A stretch of DNA of 64,000 bases, taken from Ascoidea asiatica. Its lineage: Eukaryota > Ascomycota > Saccharomycetes > Ascoideales > Ascoideaceae. The DNA lies in the NCBI GenBank assembly GCA_001600695.1, contig BCKQ01000008.1, positions 186,001-250,000 on the forward strand, in the 5' to 3' direction. The position numbers and the translations under genes are program-made. Shown here piece by piece: positions 25,373 through 35,907 of this stretch. Position 1 is the first letter of the stretch. Each line of letters begins with the position of its first letter. The notes beneath the pieces were generated by a model. The model worked only from the letters and a program-made list of their open reading frames with translations, was not told where the DNA came from and searched no databases.

Positions 25373-26293
25373 TTAAAAAATATGAGCAGCCCATTCATTT
25401 TCTCTTTTTATTGCTTCAGCTTCTTCTTTTGAGAATTGTTTTGTGATATTAAATTTTTCTCTTATTTCTTGATATGACATTTTTTTAATTTGATTTGCAA
25501 CAACTTTACAACATGAATTTAATAAAATTTTAATATTTAAATAATTTGAAGCTAAAAGAACATTATATAATTTTTCATCATCAAGATTTAAAAATTCTTT
25601 ATCCCATTCATCAAGTTCAGCTTCATTTTTTTTAAGCATTCTATCATCGTCATCATCATCATCTTCGTCATCATCATCTTCATAATCAAAATCTTCTCTT
25701 TCATCATCATCATCTTCTTCTTCATCATAATCATCATCATAATTTTCAGCATAATTTTCAGCATCATTTGCATTAACATCACGATCAAAAGAAGTAAGAA
25801 TATCATTATTTTCTATATGAGATTCAGTTATTGAATTTGTTTTTGAAAGTTTATTTTTAGAAGATTTATTTAATTTTTTTTCATGATGAATTAAAAATTT
25901 CAAAACTAAATTTAAAGTTTCTGAATTAACATTATCTAAAGGAATTTCCAAAAGATTATTTGGATCATTTGGATCATTAGTAATTTCATCATCTTCATCA
26001 TCATCAGCATCATCAAAATCATTTATAATATTTCTTATAACAATTGATTTACATATAATACTTTTAGTTGTTATAATTTTTTGATTATCGGAAGTAATTA
26101 AAATAATATCAGTTTTTGGATTTAAATTTGATTTTGAAATATCTGATTGTTTTGATTGTGAAGTAGTTGAAGTTGAAGTTGGAACTTCAATAGAAGTTGG
26201 AGCTGGAGTTGAAGCTTCAATTGGAGTTGGAGCTGTAGCTGTAGGAGAAGTTGCACCAGCTATTGGAGTTTCACTAACATTTGAAGAAGACAT
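25373..26293 (-). CDS. SKP1: Skp1, core adaptor of SCF ubiquitin ligases
   Basis: The 306-residue protein has an N-terminal Pro/Thr/Ser-rich extension (about 1-58), a BTB/POZ-like Skp1 N-domain (about 60-143), a long acidic insertion (about 145-226) and the C-terminal Skp1 dimerisation domain from W230 onward. The conserved block EWDKEFLNLDDEKLYNVLLASNYLNIK...CCKVVANQIKKMSYQEIREKFNI identifies it, though I quote only parts. Skp1 links Cdc53 cullin to F-box proteins, and in yeast also acts in the kinetochore CBF3 complex and RAVE. The family is usually 160-195 residues. The C-terminus ends ENEWAAHIF rather than the usual ENEWAEDR-like end. Confidence 0.92.
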   Translation of the reverse strand: MSSSNVSETPIAGATSPTATAPTPIEASTPAPTSIEVPTSTSTTSQSKQSDISKSNLNPKTDIILITSDNQKIITTKSIICKSIVIRNIINDFDDADDDEDDEITNDPNDPNNLLEIPLDNVNSETLNLVLKFLIHHEKKLNKSSKNKLSKTNSITESHIENNDILTSFDRDVNANDAENYAENYDDDYDEEEDDDDEREDFDYEDDDDEDDDDDDDRMLKKNEAELDEWDKEFLNLDDEKLYNVLLASNYLNIKILLNSCCKVVANQIKKMSYQEIREKFNITKQFSKEEAEAIKRENEWAAHIF

Positions 26294-26891
26294 TATTATT
26301 GGATTATATATAAGATGATAGAGATGATTTGAATAGAATGATGAATGAATTTAGTATCAATTATAAAATGATATTGAAATAGATTATAGAGATTATAAAG
26401 ATTATGGAATAGAGAATAGAAAATATCTATATTTTATATTCTATTTTATTTGAAATTTTAAGTTTACTTTTTTTTAAAAAGGGAAACAATTGATTTCGGA
26501 AGCAGTTGAAACACTAAGAAATGAAAGCTGAAAAAGGGGACTTTAGATAAGTAACTATAAAGTATTCGAAATAAAGAGATCCAAGAGAAGATTCTTGGTA
26601 AAAAGTTACAAAGATGATTTGAAATAAAACTAAGAAATACTTTTGAAGAGAATTGAAACCAATATAATATTTTTATGAAAAGAATCAAAGATGATAAAAA
26701 GAAGTTTTGTGAGATAGATTGATTTAGCGATGAAATGAAATCAAGAATAATAATAGTAAAATAAGGTAATAACAGTAGCAGTAGATAATGGCAGTAATGG
26801 CAGCATTAGAAGAAGTGCACGCAAATAGCCTACCGGGACACTGCTGAAAAGTCACACAAAAGTTCCACGCCTGCAACAAAAGAAATGGATC

Positions 26892-26933
26892 GGAGCCTGG
26901 AGCCTGGAGCCTGGAGCCTGGAGCCTGGAGCCT
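26892..26933. repeat. Six tandem GGAGCCT heptamers
   Basis: Six exact head-to-tail copies start at 26892, 26899, 26906, 26913, 26920 and 26927. The array is strongly GC-rich in an AT-rich genome, and GTGCACG occurs on both sides of it (about 26815 and 26935). Confidence 0.95.
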
Positions 26934-26958
26934 GGTGCACGGAACAGCGCCATGCAGT

Positions 26959-27101
26959 TGGTCTCAGGAAGGTCAGCGGACTTATTTGAGACCATATTAA
27001 TGGCATTTAACAAAGATCCTCATAAATGGTCTTAAACTTATCACATGCATATACAAGACCATGACAACGGTTGTAGAAACAGTTCCACAATATTGGTCTC
27101 A
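26959..27101. promoter_or_regulatory. Array of five TGGTCTNA sites in alternating orientation
   Basis: TGGTCTCA (26959, +), TGAGACCA (26987, -), TGGTCTTA (27027, +), CAAGACCA (27054, -) and TGGTCTCA (27094, +). Same-strand sites are 68 and 67 bp apart and the two minus sites are 67 bp apart, so the pattern repeats although the DNA between sites does not. The array ends 234 bp upstream of the PHB1 ATG. I do not recognise the motif as a known yeast factor site. Confidence 0.6.
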
Positions 27102-27112
27102 AAAATATTTAG

Positions 27113-27132
27113 TCATGTGATATGTTCACGTG
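27113..27132. promoter_or_regulatory. Two E-box-like sites upstream of PHB1
   Basis: TCATGTGA (27113-27120, complement TCACATGA) and CACGTG (27127-27132) both fit the Cbf1 consensus TCACRTGA or its core. They lie immediately downstream of the TGGTCTNA array, about 204-223 bp from the PHB1 start codon. Confidence 0.45.
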
Positions 27133-27335
27133 CCTTTTATTATAAGAACTTCAAATAGTGGAGATTTAAAGTAATGGTTAATTATTATGAGGATTTCAAT
27201 GCAATACTCTAAAACAGAGCAAATTCAAAATATAAATGAAAGGCAAATAATTGTTAATATAATTAGTTTGACTTATCTATTTAGATATCAAAATATAATT
27301 ACAATATAATTGCTTTGAAATATAATTACTTCATA

Positions 27336-28178
27336 ATGTCTAGATTAGTTGATATTTTATCAAAAATTGCAATTCCTGTAGGAGTTGCAGTTACTGCTGC
27401 CCAATATTCAATGTATGATGTTAAAGGAGGTTCAAGAGCTGTAATTTTTGATAGATTATCTGGTGTTCAAACAACTGTAATTGGTGAAGGTACACATTTT
27501 TTAATACCATGGTTACAAAAACCAATAATTTATGATATTAGAACAAGACCAAGAAGTATAACTTCAACTACAGGTTCAAAAGATTTACAAATGGTTAGTT
27601 TAACTTTAAGAGTTTTACATAGACCTGATGTTTTAAATTTACCAAAAATTTATCAATCTTTAGGTCTTGATTATGATGAAAGAGTTTTACCATCAATTGG
27701 TAATGAAGTTTTAAAATCAATTGTTGCCCAATTTGATGCAGCTGAATTAATTACTCAAAGAGAAGTAATTTCAAATAAAATTAGATCTGAATTAAGTACA
27801 AGAGCAAATGAATTTAAAATAAAATTAGAAGATGTTTCAATAACTCATATGAATTTTGGTAAAGAATTTACAAAAGCTGTTGAACAAAAACAAATTGCTC
27901 AACAAGATGCTGAAAGAGCTAAATATTTAGTTGAAAAAGCTCAACAAGAGAAAAAAGCTTCAATTATTAGAGCTGAAGGTGAAGCTGAAGCCGCTGAACA
28001 TATTTCAAAAGCTTTAGATAAAGCTGGTGATGGTTTATTATTAATTAGAAGAATTGAAGCAAGTAAAGAAATTGCTCAAACTCTTGCTTCTTCTCCAAAT
28101 GTAACTTATTTACCTAAAAATGGTTCTGCTGATGGTGGTCAAGCTTCAAATAGTTTACTTTTAAATCTTGGTCGTTAA
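27336..28178 (+). CDS. PHB1: Prohibitin 1, mitochondrial inner-membrane ring subunit
   Basis: The 280-residue protein is nearly colinear with Saccharomyces cerevisiae Phb1 (287 residues). An N-terminal membrane anchor (about 7-27) is followed by the SPFH/PHB domain ([29 protein letters not shown]-like and [15 protein letters not shown] blocks) and the coiled coil [20 protein letters not shown]. With Phb2 it forms large rings in the inner mitochondrial membrane that hold the m-AAA protease and protect new membrane proteins. The first ATG in frame is at 27336 (MSRLVDIL); the frame is open upstream but contains no earlier ATG. Its gene is transcribed away from SKP1. Confidence 0.97.
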   Translation: MSRLVDILSKIAIPVGVAVTAAQYSMYDVKGGSRAVIFDRLSGVQTTVIGEGTHFLIPWLQKPIIYDIRTRPRSITSTTGSKDLQMVSLTLRVLHRPDVLNLPKIYQSLGLDYDERVLPSIGNEVLKSIVAQFDAAELITQREVISNKIRSELSTRANEFKIKLEDVSITHMNFGKEFTKAVEQKQIAQQDAERAKYLVEKAQQEKKASIIRAEGEAEAAEHISKALDKAGDGLLLIRRIEASKEIAQTLASSPNVTYLPKNGSADGGQASNSLLLNLGR

Positions 28179-28413
28179 AAAATCTTTTAAATAAATAATT
28201 TTTTTTTTCTTTACTAAATAATTGTTCATTTATTTATTTATTTATATATTACTGTATATAGTTATCAAATATAATCATAATCCCCCATTATTAATATTAC
28301 TATTATTATTATTATAAAAAAAACAAAATTGAAAAAAAAAAAAAAAACTAACAACTTGAAAATTTAGAAATTCATATAAGCTTACAAAAACATAATGTAA
28401 ATATATTAATGTA

Positions 28414-29736
28414 TTAGGCAATATCAACCATTTCAGAATCATCTAAATCTTCATCATAATCGTCTTCACCATTTTTATCATCATCATTAATATCTTCACC
28501 ATTATTTTTTCTTCTTTCAGCTTCAACAATTTGTTTAAATTCTGGTTTTAAACAATATCTTGAAGAATATGTACCTTTTCTAATAAATGTTGCAATATTA
28601 TCTAAACTTTCTTTTAAATAACTTTCTGGTTGATTAGTTCTATCTTTTAAACCTTTTAAAGACCAATAATCATATTCACCAAATAATCTAATTAATAAAC
28701 CTAATAAATCAGTTTGTGGCATTCTGATGGCTCTACCTTCTTTAATAATTTTACCATTATTATTTAAATTATTTGAATTACTATTATTAATAATATTTTG
28801 AATATCAATAAAAGCAATTTGTTTATCACCTTTAAGACTTGTCATAACATTTGTTTGACCTTGAGCTTGAATTGAATCAATTTCTTGAACTCTTTTACGT
28901 TCAGGTTGATTAATAATATTTTCTCTTCTTTTTAAAATTACATTTCTATAATTGGGATCTTTTATTGAAGGTTTAACTAAACATTCATGACAAACTTTAC
29001 CAATTAATGCAGTTTTTTTTGGAATTGTTTTAACAAATGGGGTATATTTTCTACCAGTTACATTTTGATTATAATTAAATTTATTTTTATAATAATTTTT
29101 TTTATTAAATTTTTTTTTATTTTCAATTAATTTATCTTTATCTTTATCTTTATTATCATTATTATTATTATTATTTTTATCTTTATCATTATTATCATTA
29201 TTATTAATTTTTTCTAAATCAGCTTCAGAAAATATATATTGATTTTTAACAGTTGTATTTAATAAATCTAAATTATATTCATGTGGAATTTCTTTAAAAT
29301 TTTCATTATTTGGATCTAATAATAATTTAACTTGATAAGGATTATTTGTATTTGAATTTTTTATAGATTCAATTCTTAAATTACCCATTTTTTGATTTTC
29401 AATTGAATCAATATCTCTCCATTTTTCTGCTAAAAATTTTGGTAATTTAACTAACCAAACTTTATTTGAAGCTTTTGATAAATCTAAATCACCTCTATTC
29501 AAAAGATTTGAATCGTTTTTATCATTTTTATCATTTTTATTATCATTTTTGTTATCAATTTTATTAGTTATATTATTTATGGTATTTTCTTTATTATTGA
29601 ATTCTTGTTTAAATTCCTGATTGATTTCTTGTTTGATTTCCTGTTTAATTTCTTGATTATCATTATTATTATTTAATTGAATTGGTAAATGTGGAATTAA
29701 CTCATCTTTAACAGATACTTCTTTTTTAACATTCAT
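28414..29736 (-). CDS. TFG2: TFIIF small subunit (RAP30 homologue)
   Basis: The 440-residue protein is the beta subunit of TFIIF, which recruits RNA polymerase II to the preinitiation complex. The dimerisation region begins around NKVWLVKLPKFLAEKWRDID. A linker CHECLVKPSIKDPNYRNVILKR-type segment is diagnostic of Tfg2 (quoted only in part). A winged-helix DNA-binding domain lies at about 334-402 (RMPQTDLLGLLIRLF, WSLKGLKDRTNQP, YLKE). The N-terminus is Asn/Glu/Lys-rich, an Asn/Asp/Lys insertion lies in the middle, and the tail is acidic. It is slightly longer than the 400-residue Saccharomyces cerevisiae protein. Confidence 0.94.
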   Translation of the reverse strand: MNVKKEVSVKDELIPHLPIQLNNNNDNQEIKQEIKQEINQEFKQEFNNKENTINNITNKIDNKNDNKNDKNDKNDSNLLNRGDLDLSKASNKVWLVKLPKFLAEKWRDIDSIENQKMGNLRIESIKNSNTNNPYQVKLLLDPNNENFKEIPHEYNLDLLNTTVKNQYIFSEADLEKINNNDNNDKDKNNNNNNDNKDKDKDKLIENKKKFNKKNYYKNKFNYNQNVTGRKYTPFVKTIPKKTALIGKVCHECLVKPSIKDPNYRNVILKRRENIINQPERKRVQEIDSIQAQGQTNVMTSLKGDKQIAFIDIQNIINNSNSNNLNNNGKIIKEGRAIRMPQTDLLGLLIRLFGEYDYWSLKGLKDRTNQPESYLKESLDNIATFIRKGTYSSRYCLKPEFKQIVEAERRKNNGEDINDDDKNGEDDYDEDLDDSEMVDIA

Positions 29737-30294
29737 ATCAAACTCAATTTAATCTAATACAATCTAATGATATATAATAATAGAAATAATTATTGGATAA
29801 TACAATTATTCAATGAATCAATTAAATATTATCAATCTATTATCAATTTAATAATTGATTAATATTTGCTATCTTTATTTTAAATAAACTATTAATATTG
29901 GTATAAAATGTGTATCACGTGCGTTTGATAATTTTTATAACCGTATCCGCAGTATTATCCGTTGAAATAATTTACGGATAATAAAAATCAAAAAAAAATG
30001 AAGCCAGTTATATGGGTCTTGTTAATAATATCAAATGGATTCATTACTTTATTAAATATAATAAAAATATATTACATTAATATTGCTTAAATATCAAGAG
30101 AATAGAATATAAATTCAATAGAATGCTTTCAAGAGGATGGAATAGAATGGAGTAAATCAGTTTATATTACAATCATCTTTATATTTGAATATACAGACTA
30201 ACCATTTATTATTTAGATAATTTATTATTACTTTATAATTGATAATTGATAATTTATAATTTATTGAAAGATTAAATATAAAATTAATATAAAA
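29737..30294. other. TFG2 promoter and RPL38 3' region
   Basis: The left part is the TFG2 promoter. It contains CACGTG (29916-29921) and a 9-bp inverted repeat ATTATCCGT (29954-29962) / ACGGATAAT (29974-29982). The right part is the RPL38 3' UTR, with GATAATT-type repeats near 30235-30262. I see no gene in it. Confidence 0.7.
29954..29982. repeat. 9-bp inverted repeat ATTATCCGT / ACGGATAAT
   Basis: The arms are exact reverse complements separated by 11 bp and lie about 220-245 bp upstream of the TFG2 ATG, next to an E-box. It looks like a dimer-binding site. A related pair (ATCCGG / CCGGAT) occurs upstream of the HIF1-like gene. Confidence 0.75.
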
Positions 30295-30619
30295 TTAAGC
30301 AATTGTTTCAATTTTTAAATCTGGGGGGAAAGATTTTTGTAATTTTTCAGCTTTTTGAGCATCACTTAATACTAAAGTATATAAATTTTTAGTACCTCTA
30401 ATTTTAAATTTTGTTTCAACATATTTTTTACCAGCTTGATTTATTTTTTTATTTGATTTAACAACTGCGGATCTAATATCCTTTCTTCTTGCTAATTCTA
30501 AGAATTTTTTAATATCTTTGATTTCACGCTATTAATTAAATTAGTTAGTTAATTATTCATTAATTCATTTAGGGATTCATTTTTAGGATTGATATAAACG
30601 AAATTTAACATACAGCCAT
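30295..30619 (-). CDS. RPL38: 60S ribosomal protein eL38, spliced
   Basis: Exon 1 is only ATGGCT (30614-30619, Met-Ala). The intron is 30529-30613 (85 bp), with donor GTATGT, branch-point sequence AACTAAC a short way before the acceptor, and acceptor AATAG. Exon 2 is 30295-30528 and starts with Arg-Glu-Ile. The joined protein has 79 residues (MAREIKDIKKFLELARRKD...) and aligns along its whole length with yeast Rpl38 (78 residues). It is a small protein of the large ribosomal subunit. It is too short and too split to show up as one long ORF. An intron right after the first codons is typical for yeast ribosomal protein genes. Confidence 0.93.
30529..30613 (-). other. RPL38 spliceosomal intron
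   Basis: The 85-bp intron has the yeast donor GTATGT, a CTAAC-containing branch point (TTAACTAACTAA on the - strand, near 30541-30552) and acceptor TAG. Removing it joins Met-Ala to the conserved Arg-Glu-Ile of eL38 in frame. Confidence 0.9.
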
Positions 30620-32178
30620 TATAAAAATTTATATTATATGTAATTATTGATATTTAAAATATGTAGAAATTAAGATATAAAAAATTAAATATATTTAATT
30701 TAATTCAAATTCGTTATTTCATTCATTACACCATTCCAGTTTGAAAGTAAAAGAACCATTCATTACCTACAAAGTTTCTACCAAGGCCAAAGTCAGCACT
30801 GACAGAGCTCACAGCATAAACGCTAGCCAGAATCTGACAAAATTGGAGAAAGAACTATGAAAATAATGAAAATTATTGAAAAGTTCAGATTGATAATAAT
30901 AAAATATGTCATGTGACACTACTATATAAAGTAACGTGATATAATATAGGGCTCTTCTAACCTTTTGAATATTGTAAATTTTAAAAGCGTGATATTTTCT
31001 TGCTTAATTCTGACAGTAATCAAGTTCAAGCAGTCGAGAAGAGTTAGAGCATTGCATACTGTTGTATAGGGCTCTACAGCTTTTGAAAGACATGCGTTAA
31101 AGCACATGTAAGATGTTAGTTTTCAAGCACGGCCTCATATTTTGCCACACTTTCCGCCACCAGCACAGCCTTTTAACCAGCCACTATTATTTTAAAAATA
31201 TGTGTCTTGGTGCAAGTTTAAAATGACAAACCTAATTTTTGCGCCATAATACAGGGGAAAGAGCAGCGAAAGACCGACGGAGATAACGACACTGAGCCCA
31301 CCTTGAAACACGGAGCGAGACCATTTCTGCGGGTTCACTTCCTTTTTCATTGCTCATTAGCTGTTACCACGGAGCAGGCCCCTGTTCAATCGCCAAAGCA
31401 CGTGCACCCACCCACCGGATCTATAAATAGCTCTCACTGCCATTCTGACCTATTACCATGGTCTTCACTGTCTTCACTGTTTTCTTCGCTGCCCTTTCTA
31501 ACTTTTCTGACTTTTACCACTTTTTCTTCAGCGTTTGTTTGAAACCTGCTGAGAATTCCCATAACTGTTAATTTCACTGAACAGTGGTAAATTTGTGCCA
31601 ATCCATTCCTAAAAAAAAGTACCACTTTCTAACTAAATAATAATAAACAAGTAACAAATAATGAATAATAAATGTTTAATTATTAATAATCATCAATATG
31701 ATAAACGATAATCTTTATTATCATTATCTCAACCAGAATCATAAATAGATAATTAATTATATTCATAATAATACCGAGTAACTTAACTAAATATTTTAGG
31801 AATCTCTTCAGCATGGTCCCTTTAAATTTATTTATTATATTATATTGTACTGTATTAAACAAATATAATAATATTTAGATCACATATCCTCAACTACTTT
31901 TTCACAACTCGGCTGTAATGCACTCATCCTCTATTTCTTAATTTATCAAATCTAGATCATTTTATTAAATTTAATATATTCTTAATACAGATATAATTTA
32001 GAAATTATATATAATTATTATAACTTAACTCCTATTCAATTAATCTATTTATCTATTTATTTATTTATTCATTCTTTCTTTAATTCTTTCTCTTATTCTT
32101 TTATTCATTTAATTCAATTATAAATAATCACTACTCTTTAGATATATTATATAAATAAAATCATAAATCATATAAATT
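30620..32178. other. Divergent RPL38 / CHS3 intergenic region
   Basis: This 1.56 kb interval contains the RPL38 promoter on the left, with a TCATGTGA E-box-like site at 30909-30916. A GC-richer island occupies about 31130-31470. The right ~550 bp is AT-rich CHS3 proximal promoter. Inside the island, CACGTG (31399-31404), a TGCACCC sequence and TATAAATAG (31422-31430) precede a 37-codon ORF at 31458-31571. No conserved gene is visible. Confidence 0.65.
31399..31430 (+). promoter_or_regulatory. E-box plus TATA box in the CHS3 upstream region
   Basis: CACGTG (31399-31404) runs directly into TGCACCC (31403-31409). A consensus TATA box TATAAATAG (31422-31430) follows. This is the best-looking core promoter in the interval, but it lies about 750 bp from the CHS3 ATG. 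It either makes a long CHS3 leader or drives a separate transcript. Confidence 0.45.
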
Positions 32179-32394
32179 ATGCAAAATTATAATAATATTG
32201 GTGAAATTCCAATAGATCCAGAATCTGGTTTATCTAATCTATCAAGAAAAAAAACTTTAACAAAACCAAATAGATCTAGAATTGATGATCCTGATCATCC
32301 AAATTATTATTATAATCAATATATTAATCAATCATCAAATAATAATCATTCAATTAATAATCAATCAAATGAATTGAATAATAATAATAATAAT

Positions 32395-32427
<33 letters not shown>

Positions 32428-35400
32428 GAATATGATGATTTTATTGAAAAAGATAGTCTATTAAATAATGATATTAAATTACAAAACTTATCTTATTCAA
32501 ATAATGATAATAATACAACCAATAATCAAAAATTTGATTTAAATGCTGATAATTCTTATAACTCTTATAATATAAATAATTCTATACAGAATGATATACT
32601 GAATGATATAAACAATAATAATAATAAAAACATAAGTAATACAGACAATGATAATAATATAGATATCGATAATGATATTGATAATGATAACATAAATGAT
32701 AATACAAATTTATTAACTAAAAATTTATCTGATTTAAAATCAATTAAATCAAATTATAAACCAAATCATGTAATTTATGAAACAAAAAAAATTAAAACTG
32801 AAAAACAAAAAGAAACAACTTTTGTAACAATTTGGGAAATTTATTGTACAATAATTTCATTTTGGGCTCCATCTTTTTTATTAAAAACTATTGGTAAAAT
32901 GCCAAAAAAAGAAAGACAATTTGCTTGGAGAGAAAAAATTGGTTTAATTTCTATAATAATTTATTGTGGTTTATTTATAGCTTTTTTAACTTTTGGTTTT
33001 ACAAAAATTGTTTGTGGTCCAGCAGAAACAACAATTCAAAATTCAAAAATTTCTTCGGGTTTTTTAATTATTCATGGTATTGCTTATGATTTAACTAGTT
33101 CAAAACATCCAATTGCTCAAGGTATTACAAGTGGTGCTAATGTACTTTATCCTCCAATTGGTGCTGCTGGTCTTGATGCTTCTTTTCTTTTTCAAAATGT
33201 TAATGGTAATTGTAAAGGACTTTTAACTCCAAAAGATGATTCAATTGAAATTCCTCATGATATTGATACAAAAGAATTAGCTTGGTATTTTCCTTGTAAA
33301 CTTTATGATCCTGATGGCTCAACTTCTCCAAATTTTACTGATCCTGATTATTATTATGGTTATTCTTGTCATACTTCTGATACTGCAAGAAAAGCTTATT
33401 ATAGTTTAGATAAAACTGCAAAAATTTTTTTTACTTGGGATGATATTAATAATTCTTCAAGAAATTTAGTTGTTTATAATGGTGATGTACTTGATTTAAA
33501 TTTATTAAATTGGTTAATTAATGATCAAATTGATTATCCTGATTATTTTGATATTTTAGCTTCTGATAATACCTTATATGGTAAAGATATTTCTTTAATG
33601 TTAGCAACTCCAACTGAAAGAAAAATTGGTAAATGTTTACAAGAAATTATTAAAGTTGGTACAATTGATTCTAAATCTGTTGGTTGTATAGCTTCTGATG
33701 TTGTTTTATATACTTCTTTAGTTTTTATATTATCTGTTGTTTTTGCTCAATTTTTTATTGCTTGTTATTTTAGATGGTTTGTTGCTCCAAATCAAGGTGC
33801 AACAAAAGATACGGTATCTGCAATGAATGAAAGAGCTCAAGCAATTGAAAATTGGTCTGGTAATTCAAATATTCAAGGTCCAATTAAATCAATCAAACCT
33901 GAATTAAGATCAAATTTTAAATCAAAAAAAATTTCAAAAAGTGATAAAAAAAAATCTTCAAGATTATCTTCTTTAGGTTTAAATGAAAATTTAGATTTAA
34001 ATGATCCAAATATTTTAACTTTAAATGGTATGACAACAATGTCAATTCAAAAAGCAAATAAAGATATTAAAGATGCTAAAAAACGTTTAATTTCTCCAAA
34101 TAATAATACCAATAATAATACTACTTCAATATATATGAGATCAAATTATACTCAATCAATTTTAAATCCATTCGATTCTGGTTTTATTGATAATGAAATT
34201 ATTAATTCACTTTCACCTGATTTACTTTTACCTGGTGTTATACCTCAACCAAAAGTTCAAGATCAAGCTCCATTTGGTTATCCTGTTGCTCATACAATTT
34301 GTCTTGTAACTTGTTATTCTGAAGATGAAGAAGGGCTAAGAACAACTTTAGATTCTTTATCAACAACTGATTATCCAAATTCTCATAAATTATTATTAGT
34401 TGTTTGTGATGGAATTATTAAAGGTTCTGGTAATGATGAAACAACTCCAGATATTGCTCTTTCTATGATGCAAGATTTTGCTGTTGATAAAGATGAAGTT
34501 CAACCTTTTTCATATGTTGCCGTTGCTCAAGGTGGTAAAAGACATAATATGGCTAAAGTTTATGCAGGTTTTTATAAATACGATAATAATACCGTACCTG
34601 AAGATAAGCAACAAAGAGTTCCAATGCTTTGTATCGTTAAATGTGGTACCGAAGCTGAAGCTGGTGCTTCAAAACCTGGTAATAGAGGTAAAAGAGATTC
34701 TCAAATTATTTTAATGTCTTTTTTACAAAAAGTTACATTTAATGAAAGAATGACTGAATTAGAATTTGATATGTTATTGAATATTTATAGAATTACAGGT
34801 TTAATGGCAGATATGTATGAAATTGTTCTTATGGTTGATGCTGATACTAAAGTTTATCCAGATTCTTTAACTCATATGATTGCAGCTATGGTTAAAGATA
34901 CAGAAGTTATGGGTTTATGTGGTGAAACTAAAATTTCTAATAAAGGTGATTCTTTTACAACGTCAATTCAAGTTTTCGAATATTTTATATCACATCATCA
35001 AGCAAAAGCTTTTGAATCAGTTTTTGGAAGTGTTACTTGTTTACCAGGTTGTTTTTGTATGTATCGTATTAAAACTCCAAAAGGTCCAAATGGATATTGG
35101 ATTCCAATTTTAGCTAATCCTGATATTGTTGAGAGATATTCAGATAATGATATTTCAACTCTTCACAGAAAAAATTTATTATTATTAGGTGAAGATAGAT
35201 ATTTAACAACTTTAATGTTAAGAACATTTCCAAAAAGAAAACAAATTTTTATTCCGAAAGCTGCTTGTAAAACTATTGTTCCTGATAAATTCAAAGTTTT
35301 ATTATCTCAACGTCGTCGTTGGATTAATTCAACTGTTCATAATTTAATGGAATTGGTTTTAGTTAAAGATTTATGTGGTACATTTTGTTTTTCAATGCAA

Positions 35401-35907
35401 TTTGTTATCGGTATTAATTTATTAGGAACTTTAACCTTACCTGCAGCTATTGTTTTTACAATTTATGTTCTTATTTATGCAATTTTCACAAAGCCAACAC
35501 CAATTATGTCATTAGTTTTATTAGGAGTTATTTTAGGATTACCTGCATTATTAATTGTATTTACAGTCTCAAGTTTTTCTTATCTTTATTGGATGATTGT
35601 ATATCTTTTTGCTTTGCCTATATGGAATTTTGTTTTACCTGTTTATGCATTTTGGAAATTTGATGATTTTAGTTGGGGTGATACAAGAAAAGTTACAGGA
35701 GAAGTTAAAGGTGAAGGTCATGAAGCTGAGGATGATGAATTTGATGCTTCTCATATTGTAATGAAACGTTGGACTGATTTCGAAAGAGATAGAAGAAGTG
35801 CAAACACAAACGTTATAGATAATGCTTGGAATCCAAGTGCGGATGATTCTAATAAATTAGTTGATATGTCTGCTTCCAATTTGAATATACCAGGTGGTGA
35901 TTATTAA
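32179..35907 (+). CDS. CHS3: Chitin synthase III catalytic subunit (class IV)
   Basis: The 1242-residue multi-pass protein polymerises GlcNAc from UDP-GlcNAc into the chitin of the bud ring and lateral wall. The first ~200 residues are disordered and Asn-rich. Two membrane spans flank an extracytoplasmic Cys-containing domain (about 255-530). The glycosyltransferase family 2 core follows, with the D887-A-D889 motif in MVDADTKV, the catalytic E1005-D1006 of GEDRYLTTL, and Q1044-RRR-W1048, the product-binding signature. A cluster of C-terminal spans comes next (FCFSMQFVIGINLLG onward). Length compares with 1165 for Saccharomyces cerevisiae Chs3. Traffic of the family depends on Chs4-Chs7. The FWAPSFLLKTIGKMPKKERQFAW-type segment before the first span is also conserved. 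Confidence 0.96.

Larger units (their letters stand above)
26294..27335. other. Divergent SKP1 / PHB1 promoter region
   Basis: The 1 kb between the two start codons is AT-rich at both ends. In the middle is a GC-richer block (about 26805-26960) with a GGAGCCT heptamer array, flowing into an array of five TGGTCTNA sites and two E-box-like elements on the PHB1 side. I see no gene in it. Confidence 0.75.
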
